From assembly GCF_030263935.1 (NCBI RefSeq), contig NZ_CP127162.1:1745501-1809500 (forward strand): a DNA stretch of 64,000 bases. The letters run 5' to 3'. The first letter of the stretch is position 1. Every line of letters begins with the position of its first letter. Made by a program: the position numbers and the translations under genes. Positions 19,265-28,000 of the stretch are shown here, in pieces. The notes under the pieces are model-generated. The model was not told where the DNA came from. It worked only from the letters and a program-made list of their open reading frames with translations, and did no database searches. This DNA is from Paenibacillus polygoni (GTDB taxonomy: Bacteria > Bacillota > Bacilli > Paenibacillales > Paenibacillaceae).

Positions 19265-20197
19265 ATGTGGAGAAGAAACAGCAGGAAATTAAGCGCCATG
19301 ATTTTGGCAACCGTTATCGCTTTTGTACCGTGGGCAGGAACGATCAAAGAGGTGGAAGCTACTGGAGTAACCAAAACTACCCAAGTTACTCAATCTACTT
19401 CGGTTCCAGAGAGCCAAACGGCCACATGGCTGTGGGATGCAACACAGATTAAAACAGCACCTGATTCTGTTCTGACTTTTGCTAAGGAAAACAATATAAA
19501 CGTTATTTATTTACAAATCAATCGTGATGTGCGGAATCGTTATTATCAATCTTTTATACATAATGCAACGCTTGCAGGTATTAAAGTGGAGATCTTAGAT
19601 GGCCGTCCATCCTGGGGACTGACCCAATCTAGACAAGGTTTGGTCGATTTTATAGATTGGATTGAGAACTACCAGAACGAAGCAAGCGAAACTGAGAAAT
19701 TCTCCGGCATCCATGTGGATATTGAACCTCACGTTCTTCCTGAATGGAAAGAAAACGTGGATGAAGTAGTGAGACAGTGGCAATCAAATGTAAGTTATTT
19801 GACTAGCGAAGCTAAGCGTCTCCATATGGAAATCGGAGCAGATATTCCGTTTTGGCTTGATAACTATACAACTCCTGATAAAGATATGAAAATTAGCAGC
19901 TGGATGATTCGTCAGTATGATTCGGTTACCGTTATGGCTTACCGTGATAAAGCAAATGCAATCTATGACGTGGCTTCTGGGGAACTGGCTGAAGCTTCTG
20001 CCCTTGGTAAGAAAGTATCCATCGCTGTGGAAACGAATAAAAGTAATGAAGGAGATTTCATTACGTTTTATGAAGAAGGACCTGAGTATATGGCTGAACA
20101 GCTTGCATTAGTAGAACAAAAAGCTAATATTCATAGCTCGTATGCCGGAATATCGATTCATGAATATGCGAGCTGGTTGAAGCTTGCAAGTCGTTAA
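19265..20197 (+). CDS. Secreted TIM-barrel-like protein under c-di-GMP riboswitch control
   Basis: The N-terminus (MWRRNSRK, then a hydrophobic stretch ending near EVEATG) is a signal peptide. The mature part looks like a TIM-barrel glycosidase-type fold: ATWLWDATQI at strand 1, INVIYLQINRD at strand 2, then FSGIHVDIEPH with two acidic residues in the place where glycosidases carry catalytic acids, and SVTVMAYRDKA, then GKKVSIAVET. I do not recognise a named family, so enzymatic activity is inference. ATG at 19265 is favoured by AAGGAG 11 bases upstream; GTG at 19253 overlaps that site. Riboswitch control points to a role in matrix formation, adhesion or the motile-sessile switch. Confidence 0.75.
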   Translation: MWRRNSRKLSAMILATVIAFVPWAGTIKEVEATGVTKTTQVTQSTSVPESQTATWLWDATQIKTAPDSVLTFAKENNINVIYLQINRDVRNRYYQSFIHNATLAGIKVEILDGRPSWGLTQSRQGLVDFIDWIENYQNEASETEKFSGIHVDIEPHVLPEWKENVDEVVRQWQSNVSYLTSEAKRLHMEIGADIPFWLDNYTTPDKDMKISSWMIRQYDSVTVMAYRDKANAIYDVASGELAEASALGKKVSIAVETNKSNEGDFITFYEEGPEYMAEQLALVEQKANIHSSYAGISIHEYASWLKLASR

Positions 20198-20202
20198 TAA
20201 AT

Positions 20203-20246
20203 AAGGTGCTAAGAGATCTTCAGTGATCCTCTAGGCACCTTTTTCT
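20203..20246 (+). terminator. Intrinsic terminator
   Basis: AAGGTGCT...AGAG pairs with CTCT...AGGCACCTT, followed by TTTTCTT. The complement is also usable for the convergent AraC gene ending at 20256. Confidence 0.8.
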
Positions 20247-20255
20247 TATGGAACA

Positions 20256-21164
20256 TTATTCTAAAGCTTCAATTGCGAGTTGTTCATAGAAAAGTTTTCG
20301 ATACTGCGAAGGAGTGAGTTGTTTTTGTTTCTTGAATAAAGTAATAAAATAACTGAGATTATCAAATCCAACTTCGAGAGCAATATCAACTATTTTATAG
20401 TTTGTATTTTCAAGCAGCTTGCAGGCTTTCTGTATTCGATAGTGATTAATATAGTCAATCGGGCTTTTCTGTACCATTTTTTTAAAAAAACGACAGAAAT
20501 GTCCTTCGCTCATGTTAAGGTGAGAGGCTAAATCGTTCAGCTTCATGTTTTCGCTGTAGTGCTCGTGTATATAACCGAGGATGGCTTTAATTCGATCAAT
20601 TTTGTCGGGGCTGCCTGTAACTCCCCCAGCTTTTTCGTCAAGCTGCATTTGTTCGAACATATCAGCGAAGATCAGATACAAATGAGCTTTTGTAGAAATT
20701 TCGAGCGTTCGGCTCTTTACCTCGTGATCATGCAGAATCTGGTGGATGTGATGAAGAATTGAAGAACCCCATGCTGTGCTTTTCTTAATATGGCGAGGAG
20801 GAAGGAGTCTCTTTGTCAGTAATGGATCAAATAAATTCTCCTGCAAAGCATCATAAGAAGGCCCGGCAAGCCACCTTGAATCAAATACAATGGCTGAAAA
20901 AATACAGCGTTCATCACCCAACAGGTATCCGGCATGAATTTCTCCACTTCCTACAAAAATCGCGTCCCCTGCGGTAACCTCATATACATTCATATCTACA
21001 TGAAATACAGCAGTACCCTGTTCCATGAGTATAATTTCCATCTCGTCATGCCAGTGGCAATCAAGAATACTGTCTCCATTCAGCTGATTTACTTTTGGAT
21101 ATACACTGACAGGAAATAGCGAATGTCCATGGACTCGATTTTCACGAAGCAGTTCTTTATTCAT
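20256..21164 (-). CDS. AraC family regulator, cupin type, of the alpha-xylosidase gene
   Basis: Residues about 30-110 form a cupin sugar-sensing domain (HWHDEMEIILMEQG, then GDAIFVGSGEIH). The last 100 residues are the AraC DNA-binding domain, with LNMSEGHFCRFFKK and the second helix-turn-helix VGFDNLSYFITLFKK. It is divergent from the GH31 gene, and the 199-bp gap holds a cre site and a 17-bp palindrome. The likely inducer is a xyloglucan-derived isoprimeverose-type sugar. That inference rests on the neighbour. Confidence 0.85.
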   Translation of the reverse strand: MNKELLRENRVHGHSLFPVSVYPKVNQLNGDSILDCHWHDEMEIILMEQGTAVFHVDMNVYEVTAGDAIFVGSGEIHAGYLLGDERCIFSAIVFDSRWLAGPSYDALQENLFDPLLTKRLLPPRHIKKSTAWGSSILHHIHQILHDHEVKSRTLEISTKAHLYLIFADMFEQMQLDEKAGGVTGSPDKIDRIKAILGYIHEHYSENMKLNDLASHLNMSEGHFCRFFKKMVQKSPIDYINHYRIQKACKLLENTNYKIVDIALEVGFDNLSYFITLFKKQKQLTPSQYRKLFYEQLAIEALE

Positions 21165-21209
21165 ATGAGCTGTTCACGCCTCTCTTTTTTACGTATAAAT
21201 CTTATATAT

Positions 21210-21224
21210 TTGCAATCGCTTCCA
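21210..21224 (+). promoter_or_regulatory. cre site (CcpA) between regulator and GH31 gene
   Basis: TTGCAATCGCTTCCA fits every position of the consensus WTGNAANCGNWWNCW. It lies between divergent araC-type and alpha-xylosidase genes and predicts glucose repression of one or both. Confidence 0.7.
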
Positions 21225-21275
21225 TTTACTGGCCCAGGTAGACATAGAAACGTCTAAGAATAGCTGTAAATGTCA

Positions 21276-21292
21276 GAATAGTGATACTATTC
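21276..21292. promoter_or_regulatory. Candidate operator palindrome
   Basis: GAATAGTGATACTATTC is a perfect 7-3-7 inverted repeat 72 bp before the GH31 start. AraC proteins more often bind direct repeats, so a different repressor or chance remains possible. Confidence 0.35.
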
Positions 21293-21363
21293 ATCAAAAT
21301 ATCGTAAGAAAAAACCAAATTTTATCAATATCATTATAGTATAACTGAAGGGGGTAAGAAACA

Positions 21364-23682
21364 ATGAAATTTACAGACGGATTCTGGCTCGTACGCGAAG
21401 GGTATCAAATTCAGAACCCCACTGATATTCGCGACATTGTTCAAAAGGGAGATTCAATTACGGTATATGCGGCTACAAAACGTATCTTGGTAAAAGGGGA
21501 CACGTTAAATGGTACGCTGCTTAAAGCGACGTATAGTTCACCAATGCCAAACGTTATTAAGGTTACTTTGAACCATCATAAAGGGAAAGTAGATCATGGT
21601 CCTGCTTTTGAAATTTATAATCAAGATACAGATGTATCTATTCATAAAGATGAGCAAGGGGCAGTACTTCAAAGCGGCAAGTTAAGTGTTCATGTGGACA
21701 AAACGAACGGATGGGATATACAGTTTCAATATGATGGCAAACGCATCACAGGCAGCGGAAGCAGAGCAGCCGGATACATTACAGGTCCTAATAAAGAAGC
21801 TTATTTCCGTGAACAACTTGATCTTGGTGTAGGGGAGTACATATATGGGCTTGGCGAACGATTCACACCTTTTGTGAAAAATGGTCAAGTCGTAGATATT
21901 TGGAATGAAGACGGCGGTACTAGCAGTGAACAAGCTTACAAAAACATTCCTTTTTACCTATCGAACAAAGGTTATGGTGTATTTGTTAACCACCCTGAGC
22001 GTGTCTCTTACGAGGTGGCATCCGAGAATATGTCTAAAGTACAATTCAGTGTGGAAGGTGAGACGCTTGAGTATTTCATTATCGGCGGTGATAATCCAAA
22101 AGACGTGCTGAATAATTACACTGCTTTAACAGGTAAACCCGCGTTGCCGCCGGCTTGGACATTTGGTCTGTGGCTGACGACTTCCTTTACTACCGATTAT
22201 GATGAAGCGACAGTAAACCATTTTGTCGATGGTATGGCAGAGAGAGACTTGCCGTTATCTGTATTCCATTTTGATTGTTTCTGGATGAAAGAATATCAAT
22301 GGTCTGATTTTGTATGGGATGAAGACATGTTTCCAGATCCAGAAGGGATGATTCGCAGACTGAAAGATAAAGGTCTCAAAATTTGTGCTTGGATTAATCC
22401 TTATATTGCCGAAAAATCCTATCTCTTCGATGAAGGTATGGAGAATGGATACCTGGTGAAAACAGCGGACGGCAGTGTATGGCAATGGGATCTGTGGCAA
22501 GCAGGTATGGGACTTGTTGATTTCACAAATCCAGATGCAGTGGAGTGGTATAAGAGTAAACTGTCTGTCCTCATTGACCAAGGCGTAGATTCCTTTAAAA
22601 CGGACTTTGGTGAAAGAATCCCTACCGATGTTGTGTATTATGATGGATCAGATCCGGTGAAAATGCACAATTATTATACTCAGTTGTATAACAAAGCGGT
22701 ATTTGAATTACTTGAAGAGAAACTCGGTAAAAATGAGGCAGCACTCTTTGCGCGTTCTGCAACAGCGGGTGGACAGCAGTTCCCGGTACACTGGGGAGGA
22801 GATTGCTCTGCAACATATGAATCCATGGCAGAGTCCCTTCGCGGCGGTTTGTCTCTAGGATTGTCAGGATTTGGATTCTGGAGTCATGATATCAGCGGAT
22901 TTGAAAACACGGCACCCGCAGATGTATATAAACGCTGGGTTCAGTTTGGACTACTATCTTCGCACAGCCGTCTGCACGGAAGCACTTCTTACCGTGTGCC
23001 TTGGCTGTTTGATGATGAGTCTGTTGATGTAGTTCGTGATTTCACGAAACTCAAAATCAGTCTCATGCCTTATTTGTACCATGCAGCTAAAGACGCAACC
23101 GTACAAGGTATCCCGATGATGCGGGCTATGATGCTGGAGTTCCCGCAAGATCCGGCTACATTTGGGCTGGATACACAGTACATGCTGGGAGATTCGATTC
23201 TTGTTGCACCGGTCTTTAATAAAGAAGGAGACGTAAGCTATTATCTCCCTGAAGGAACATGGACGAACTTCCTTACTGGAGAGAAAGTGATGGGCGGAAG
23301 ATTCATTCAAGAGAACCACAGTTTCCGTACCTTACCGATGATGATCAAACCAAATAGTCTGATTGCAGTCGGGGCGGTTAACGATGTTATCGAATATGAT
23401 TACGCAGATGGAGTAACCCTGCATTTGTTTGAGCTTGAAGATCAAACTTCTGCAATAGCAAAAGTATTCAGCACGAAAGCAGAAGAAGAACTGAAGGTAA
23501 CGGTTAGCCGTGCAGGTTCCCAGCTAGAAGTATCCGCGCAAGGAGCAGGAAAAGCGTGGTCCCTTGTATTGCGTGATATTCATGAAGTATCTGGTGTAAA
23601 CGGTGCTTCCGTATCCAAAGGAGATCATGGCCTTATCATCACGCCTGAGGAGAACAACGGAACACTTACGATTGAACTTTAA
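21364..23682 (+). CDS. yicI: GH31 alpha-xylosidase, YicI type
   Basis: The enzyme releases alpha-linked xylose from xyloglucan oligosaccharides or isoprimeverose in the cytoplasm. The 772-residue length equals that of E. coli YicI, and long stretches read almost the same, for example YGLGERFTP, FGLWLTTSFTT and SMAESLRGGLS. The nucleophile is Asp414 in FKTDFGERIP and the acid/base is Asp480 in HWGGDC. GGGGGTAAG lies before the ATG. It is monocistronic with its own terminator and is divergent from a cupin-AraC regulator with a cre site between. No partner xyloside transporter is encoded nearby. Confidence 0.95.
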   Translation: MKFTDGFWLVREGYQIQNPTDIRDIVQKGDSITVYAATKRILVKGDTLNGTLLKATYSSPMPNVIKVTLNHHKGKVDHGPAFEIYNQDTDVSIHKDEQGAVLQSGKLSVHVDKTNGWDIQFQYDGKRITGSGSRAAGYITGPNKEAYFREQLDLGVGEYIYGLGERFTPFVKNGQVVDIWNEDGGTSSEQAYKNIPFYLSNKGYGVFVNHPERVSYEVASENMSKVQFSVEGETLEYFIIGGDNPKDVLNNYTALTGKPALPPAWTFGLWLTTSFTTDYDEATVNHFVDGMAERDLPLSVFHFDCFWMKEYQWSDFVWDEDMFPDPEGMIRRLKDKGLKICAWINPYIAEKSYLFDEGMENGYLVKTADGSVWQWDLWQAGMGLVDFTNPDAVEWYKSKLSVLIDQGVDSFKTDFGERIPTDVVYYDGSDPVKMHNYYTQLYNKAVFELLEEKLGKNEAALFARSATAGGQQFPVHWGGDCSATYESMAESLRGGLSLGLSGFGFWSHDISGFENTAPADVYKRWVQFGLLSSHSRLHGSTSYRVPWLFDDESVDVVRDFTKLKISLMPYLYHAAKDATVQGIPMMRAMMLEFPQDPATFGLDTQYMLGDSILVAPVFNKEGDVSYYLPEGTWTNFLTGEKVMGGRFIQENHSFRTLPMMIKPNSLIAVGAVNDVIEYDYADGVTLHLFELEDQTSAIAKVFSTKAEEELKVTVSRAGSQLEVSAQGAGKAWSLVLRDIHEVSGVNGASVSKGDHGLIITPEENNGTLTIEL

Positions 23683-23694
23683 AAATTATGAGTA

Positions 23695-23731
23695 AAAGAA
23701 GACGATGCATAAACGCATTGTCTTCTTTTTG
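23695..23731 (+). terminator. Intrinsic terminator of the GH31 gene
   Basis: AAAAGAAGACGATGC pairs with GCATTGTCTTCTTTT around a short loop, with a T run at the end. Confidence 0.85.
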
Positions 23732-23874
23732 TGTTCACTAACAAAAACGTGATAACCGCATAATTTTGAAGAGATGTAGCCATATTAAGAAAGTCGTTTG
23801 ATCTTAATTTTGTTTCATATCTTGATCATCATTAGGGTCATTTGAATAACCTAAGCAGCTGAGGTGGGTATGTA

Positions 23875-25155
23875 ATGAAAGATAAGAAATGGGATCTAGC
23901 TGCTCTTGCCTCTATTCCGCTGATTATGACTTTAGGCAATTCAGCCCTAATCCCAATCTTACCGCAGATCGGAAAAAAACTGGGAGTTTCTACATTTCAA
24001 GTGAGCATGCTGATTACAGTTTATGCTGTAGTGGCCATTATTTTGATTCCCATAGCTGGGTACTTATCGGATCGTTTTGGAAGAAAAGCGATCATCATTC
24101 CCTCTCTTGCGATTGCTGCTATAGGCGGGGCTATTTCCGGATTCGCTGCCTGGTTCATGACAGACGGAGCCGCTTACTGGACAATTATAGGTGGAAGATT
24201 ACTGCAGGGTATCGGTGCAGCTGGAGCCTTTCCGATTGTTATTCCACTTGTAGGGGATATGTTTGATGACGAAAAAGAAGTAAGTGCAAGTTTGGGGATT
24301 GTTGAAACATCCAATACTTTTGGGAAAGTGCTCAGCCCGATCATTGGGGCAGCGCTTGGAGCCTGGATATGGTATTCACCATTTTTAATGATTCCCACAC
24401 TCTGTATCATCTCTTTATTACTTGTCATTTTTTTAGTGAGAACACCCAAAAAACATAAAGAAGTACCACCTTTGCGGCAATTTCTTCGCTCCCTTAAAGA
24501 AGTTATGGTAGAAAAAGGGCGCTGGCTATACGCCATTTTTGCGGTGGGATGTATTTGCATGTTTGTTATTTTTGGTGTGCTTTTTTACTTATCTGAAATC
24601 CTTGAGAGCAAGTATGGTATTGATGGTATAACAAAAGGATTTGTACTGGCAATTCCGCTAGCGATGCTTTGTTTATCCTCTTTTGTGAGCGGTAAAATCA
24701 TTGGCAGTCATAAATCCCGTATGAAGTGGATCGGATTTATTGGACTTGTTATTTTGACAGCCGCTTTATTTACCATGGGTTTTTCAAAATCCATTTATTA
24801 TGTAGTGGGCGTTTTTACTATTGGGGGAATCGGTATTGGCGCAACTTTGCCATGTTTGGACACGCTCATCACCGAAGGGGTAGAGAAGGAACATAGAGGT
24901 ACAATCACTTCTTTATTCAGCAGTATGCGTTTTATCGGGGTGTCTCTTGGGCCGCCTGTCATTTCGCTGCTGTTAAACACCTCACATTTTTTACTGTTCT
25001 CCATATTAGCAGGGGTTGCCGCTATAGGAGCGTTACTCACATTGTTTGCAATAAAACCGAAACAAAATGAAGGAACCGGTTCTGGAAAGAATACAGGCGG
25101 TAAGCATTATCGGTTAGGTGGAAAAAGCTTCATTCGAATTAAGCGTAAAGCATAA
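23875..25155 (+). CDS. MFS transporter, DHA1-type drug efflux family
   Basis: Twelve hydrophobic segments are visible over 426 residues. The loop 2-3 signature is GYLSDRFGRKAII and the loop 4 region LLQGIGAAGAFPIV fits antiporter motif C-type efflux pumps. It resembles bacillary drug/H+ antiporters, but the substrate is unknown. GAGGTGGG is the ribosome binding site for ATG 23875. The C-terminal tail from about residue 400 is basic. A MarR regulator lies just downstream on the other strand and is a possible, unproven controller. Confidence 0.88.
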   Translation: MKDKKWDLAALASIPLIMTLGNSALIPILPQIGKKLGVSTFQVSMLITVYAVVAIILIPIAGYLSDRFGRKAIIIPSLAIAAIGGAISGFAAWFMTDGAAYWTIIGGRLLQGIGAAGAFPIVIPLVGDMFDDEKEVSASLGIVETSNTFGKVLSPIIGAALGAWIWYSPFLMIPTLCIISLLLVIFLVRTPKKHKEVPPLRQFLRSLKEVMVEKGRWLYAIFAVGCICMFVIFGVLFYLSEILESKYGIDGITKGFVLAIPLAMLCLSSFVSGKIIGSHKSRMKWIGFIGLVILTAALFTMGFSKSIYYVVGVFTIGGIGIGATLPCLDTLITEGVEKEHRGTITSLFSSMRFIGVSLGPPVISLLLNTSHFLLFSILAGVAAIGALLTLFAIKPKQNEGTGSGKNTGGKHYRLGGKSFIRIKRKA

Positions 25156-25161
25156 CATAAC

Positions 25162-25200
25162 AAAGCCCATTCCTTCAGTTCAAGGAATGGGCTTTTTACG
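25162..25200 (+). terminator. Intrinsic terminator of the MFS gene
   Basis: AAAGCCCATTCCTT (25162-25175) pairs perfectly with AAGGAATGGGCTTT (25182-25195), followed by T residues. Confidence 0.9.
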
Positions 25201-25280
25201 AGGATGACATCCGTGGCCACTATAATATCATTTTAGAGCAGCTCTACTCACAGGGAAGGGGGTTCGCCCCTCACCTCCTG

Positions 25281-25751
25281 TTACTTTGAGCTGTTCTTCT
25301 GTTCGTATACTTCTTCTTGTTGTTTTTGCACATGAGTGTGGTATTCGTTCAATACTCGGAGAAAAACTTTCATATCTTCTTCGGGAATGATCTCCGCAAA
25401 ATCTGCATTTAATTTCTCTTCAAGAGGAAGAATTAAGCGGCATAGATGAGCACCTTCATCCGTAAGAAATAGTTCATATGCTCTGCGATCGGCAGGATTC
25501 GGTTTACGAACGACTACATTTTTCTTTTCCAGCATGTCAATAATCCGTGTAGTGGTTGGTTGATCCTTATAAGCTCTTGAGGCAATTTCGCGTTGATTCA
25601 GACCTTCGTGAGAGTAGATGTGAAATAGGACAGACCACTGCTCGGTAGTAATCTCATATTGTTTCAAAAGTTGATTCATTAGATGAACAGAACGTCTATA
25701 AGCAACGCCGAGCATAAAGCCAAGCGAATGTTCAAGTGTAAACTTATTCAA
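25281..25751 (-). CDS. MarR family transcriptional regulator
   Basis: At 156 residues it has the MarR winged-helix layout: YEITTEQWSVLFHIYSHEG as helices 2-3, NQREIASRAYKDQPTTTRIIDMLEKKN as recognition helix, then the wing RKPNPADRRAYELFLTDEG. It probably represses itself and a neighbour in response to a small ligand. The start is TTG at 25751 (complement) behind AGGAGG about 13 bases upstream; the long spacing makes this start uncertain. It diverges from a GNAT gene; the gap contains the palindrome ATAACGTTAT near 25832. Confidence 0.88.
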   Translation of the reverse strand: MNKFTLEHSLGFMLGVAYRRSVHLMNQLLKQYEITTEQWSVLFHIYSHEGLNQREIASRAYKDQPTTTRIIDMLEKKNVVVRKPNPADRRAYELFLTDEGAHLCRLILPLEEKLNADFAEIIPEEDMKVFLRVLNEYHTHVQKQQEEVYEQKNSSK

Positions 25752-25960
25752 TGTGTTAGTTAATCCTCCTATATAAAATACTTGTTAAACTAATATTATT
25801 GACTGTTTTTATTCATGTCAAAAAAATTTACAAATAACGTTATACAAAAATTTTCCCAGATCACACAAAATTTTCAGTGTAAACTATATAATAAAGCATT
25901 CATGTTTCTTATAATCAAAGAGTGAACTTAAATAACTAAATTGAGAGAAGAGGGATTCCA

Positions 25961-26431
25961 TTGACAAATATGGACAAGCTGACTATAAAACGCGCCGAAA
26001 AAAAGGATGTACCTGCACTTGCGATCCTATTTGATGAGTACCGTGTATTCTATGAGCAGCCGTCTGATCCAAAGCGTGCTGAAGCTTTTCTAATGGAGAG
26101 AATGGAAAATGAGCAGTCTGTCATTTATTATGCTGAGATCAAAGGAACAGATGAGCCTGTTGGTTTTGTGCAACTGTATCCCTCGTTTTCGTCTGTTTCC
26201 CTTCAGTCTCAGTGGATTCTAAATGATCTCTATGTGAGAAAAGAAGCGAGAAGATGGGGAGCTGGAAGAGCTCTGCTGCAAGAAGCAGAACATATGGCCC
26301 GCCTTACAGGAGCAAAGGGACTGGCTTTATCCACTTCAGTACATAATAGTGCAGCTCAGAAGTTGTATGAGTCTGAAGGATATATAAGAGACAACCATTT
26401 TTATCATTATTATCTTCTCACAAGATCTTGA
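25961..26431 (+). CDS. GNAT family N-acetyltransferase
   Basis: This 156-residue GNAT has LTIKRAEKKDVPALAILFDEY at the start, LNDLYVRKEARRWGAGRALL as the acetyl-CoA binding loop and SVHNSAAQKLYESEGY near the end. The substrate is unknown. TTG at 25961 is taken as start, because AGAAGAGGGA ends 6 bases before it, while the in-frame ATG at 25970 is too far from that site. Confidence 0.88.
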   Translation: MTNMDKLTIKRAEKKDVPALAILFDEYRVFYEQPSDPKRAEAFLMERMENEQSVIYYAEIKGTDEPVGFVQLYPSFSSVSLQSQWILNDLYVRKEARRWGAGRALLQEAEHMARLTGAKGLALSTSVHNSAAQKLYESEGYIRDNHFYHYYLLTRS

Positions 26432-26509
26432 TTGTATACCCAGGGTTCATTGTAATCCGAAGAATCCTTATGGCATAATACAGCTACGGAACATAAGGGG
26501 GGGTACCTG

Positions 26510-27121
26510 CTGCACTGGATTGCAATGCTTACCATGTTGATTGATCATATAGGTGCTATTTTTTATCAGGATGAAGGGATATTTCGGATGATTGGAAGGT
26601 TTGCCTTTCCGATCTATGCGTTTTCGACATATCTCGGTTATAAATACACAAGGAATATGAAACGCTATACTTATCGTTTACTTTTGCTGGCAATCATTTC
26701 GCAGATCCCATTTATGCTTGCTTTCCAGCACTCGAATTTGAATGTAATCTGGACACTATTGTCCTCGCTGCTTGTTCTTCAGCTGCTGGATAAGTCTCAA
26801 AGTATAATCGTTAAAGTTCTGATCGTTATCATCTGTGGTCTTCTCATGGAATTATCCACGATGGACTATGGGATCTATGGCCTCTTTCTGGTTCTCATCT
26901 ATAGATACACGGAAGGTATGGTCATGGTGGGTGCTCATTTGCTGCTTAATATCGCGGATATGGTGGTATCTGAACTTCAAATCTGGAGCACGTTAGCAAC
27001 GGTATATATAGCTTACTTAATGGACAAGGGAGCTTCCTTTCGCTCTACCGTTCCGCGCTGGCTATGGGTAAGTTTCTATCCGTTACATCTTGCGGTACTT
27101 GCCGTTATTCGAATCGTGTAA
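26510..27121 (+). CDS. TraX-like membrane protein, probable CTG start
   Basis: This polytopic membrane protein matches the TraX family, whose F-plasmid member acetylates pilin; chromosomal versions in Firmicutes have no known role. The family N-terminus is usually a hydrophobic WIAMLTMLIDHIG. Here the codons for LHWIAM precede the first ATG (26525), and the only good ribosome binding site, AAGGGGGGG at 26495-26503, lies 6 bases before CTG 26510 but 21 before that ATG. No ATG, GTG or TTG occurs in frame between the upstream stop at 26453 and 26525. I therefore place the start at CTG 26510 (26507 also possible). Nothing else here points to conjugation. Confidence 0.75.
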   Translation: MHWIAMLTMLIDHIGAIFYQDEGIFRMIGRFAFPIYAFSTYLGYKYTRNMKRYTYRLLLLAIISQIPFMLAFQHSNLNVIWTLLSSLLVLQLLDKSQSIIVKVLIVIICGLLMELSTMDYGIYGLFLVLIYRYTEGMVMVGAHLLLNIADMVVSELQIWSTLATVYIAYLMDKGASFRSTVPRWLWVSFYPLHLAVLAVIRIV

Positions 27122-27234
27122 TACGGTATAAAAGCTTCCTATATATAATAGGTGATATACAGTACATATCTTGTGCTGTTTTTTCTATGGTGTTATTCCT
27201 TCATGTATATGAATCGGTTACAATAGAACATAAG

Positions 27235-27262
27235 TTGAATCTATTCCACGAAGTGGTATAAT
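27235..27262 (+). promoter_or_regulatory. Sigma-A promoter of rpiA
   Basis: TTGAAT (27235-27240) and perfect TATAAT (27257-27262) are 16 bp apart. Transcription should start about 27269, so the rpiA start must lie downstream, in agreement with GTG 27303. Confidence 0.72.
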
Positions 27263-27302
27263 GATTTGTTTTGCTAAACATAGATTGGGAGTTGAGAATT
27301 TA

Positions 27303-27974
27303 GTGGAACTAAAAAAGGCAGCAGCAGAAAGAGCAGTGGATTTCGTTAAAGATGGAATGAAAGTAGGACTAGGTACAGGATCTACGGCCTATTGGGCTAT
27401 TAAACGACTAGGCGAAAGAATGAAAGAAGAAGGACTTAATATTCAGACAGTAGCTACCTCCAAAGCTTCGGAGGATCAGGCGCGGGAATTGGGAATCCCT
27501 CTTATTCCTTTTGCGGAGATGGGTAGACTCGACCTTACGATCGATGGTGCTGATGAAGTCGATGGCAGATTAAATCTGATTAAAGGTGGCGGCGGTGCAC
27601 TTTTGCGGGAGAAAATTGTGGCCACGAACAGCAGACGGCTCATTATTGTGGTTGATGAGAGCAAAATTGTTCATACGCTTGGTAAATTCCCATTGCCTGT
27701 GGAGATCGTTCCCTTTGCACATGAATGGACATTTCAGGCACTGGATCAGCTTGGCTGCCGTCCACAGTGGCGCATGAACGGCGAAGAGAAATATGTGACG
27801 GATAACGGAAACTATATTGCAGACTGTCTGCTTGGGCGCATCTCTAATGCAGAGGGACTTAATCAAAAGTTAAATATGATTCCAGGTGTCGTTGATAATG
27901 GTTTGTTCGTCGATCTGGCAGATACCGTGGTGGTATCTCACAGTGACGGGTCAATTGAGCTCAAGAAAAGGTAA
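27303..27974 (+). CDS. rpiA: Ribose-5-phosphate isomerase A
   Basis: RpiA interconverts ribose 5-phosphate and ribulose 5-phosphate in the pentose phosphate pathway. The family motifs are GLGTGSTAYWAI near the N-terminus, DLTIDGADEVD with catalytic acid, and KGGGGALLREKI with the phosphate-binding glycines and lysine. GTG at 27303 gives the classic start ELKKAAAERAVDFVKDGMKVG and 223 residues; an in-frame ATG at 27261 overlaps the -10 box and is not used. GGGAG lies 11 bases upstream of the GTG. The GNAT gene follows closely and may be co-transcribed. Confidence 0.95.
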   Translation: MELKKAAAERAVDFVKDGMKVGLGTGSTAYWAIKRLGERMKEEGLNIQTVATSKASEDQARELGIPLIPFAEMGRLDLTIDGADEVDGRLNLIKGGGGALLREKIVATNSRRLIIVVDESKIVHTLGKFPLPVEIVPFAHEWTFQALDQLGCRPQWRMNGEEKYVTDNGNYIADCLLGRISNAEGLNQKLNMIPGVVDNGLFVDLADTVVVSHSDGSIELKKR

Positions 27975-28000
27975 CTTTTTTTAAGAGAGGAAGATAAGTC

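Noticed and set aside
25245..25280. GC-rich hairpin GGGG..CGAA..CCCC after the MarR gene as a terminator
   Set aside because: It has no T run on the strand of the MarR gene, so intrinsic termination is not supported.
26510..27121. TraX-like gene as a sign of a conjugative element
   Set aside because: No relaxase, coupling protein, integrase or attachment repeats are nearby, and chromosomal TraX-like genes are common in Bacillales.
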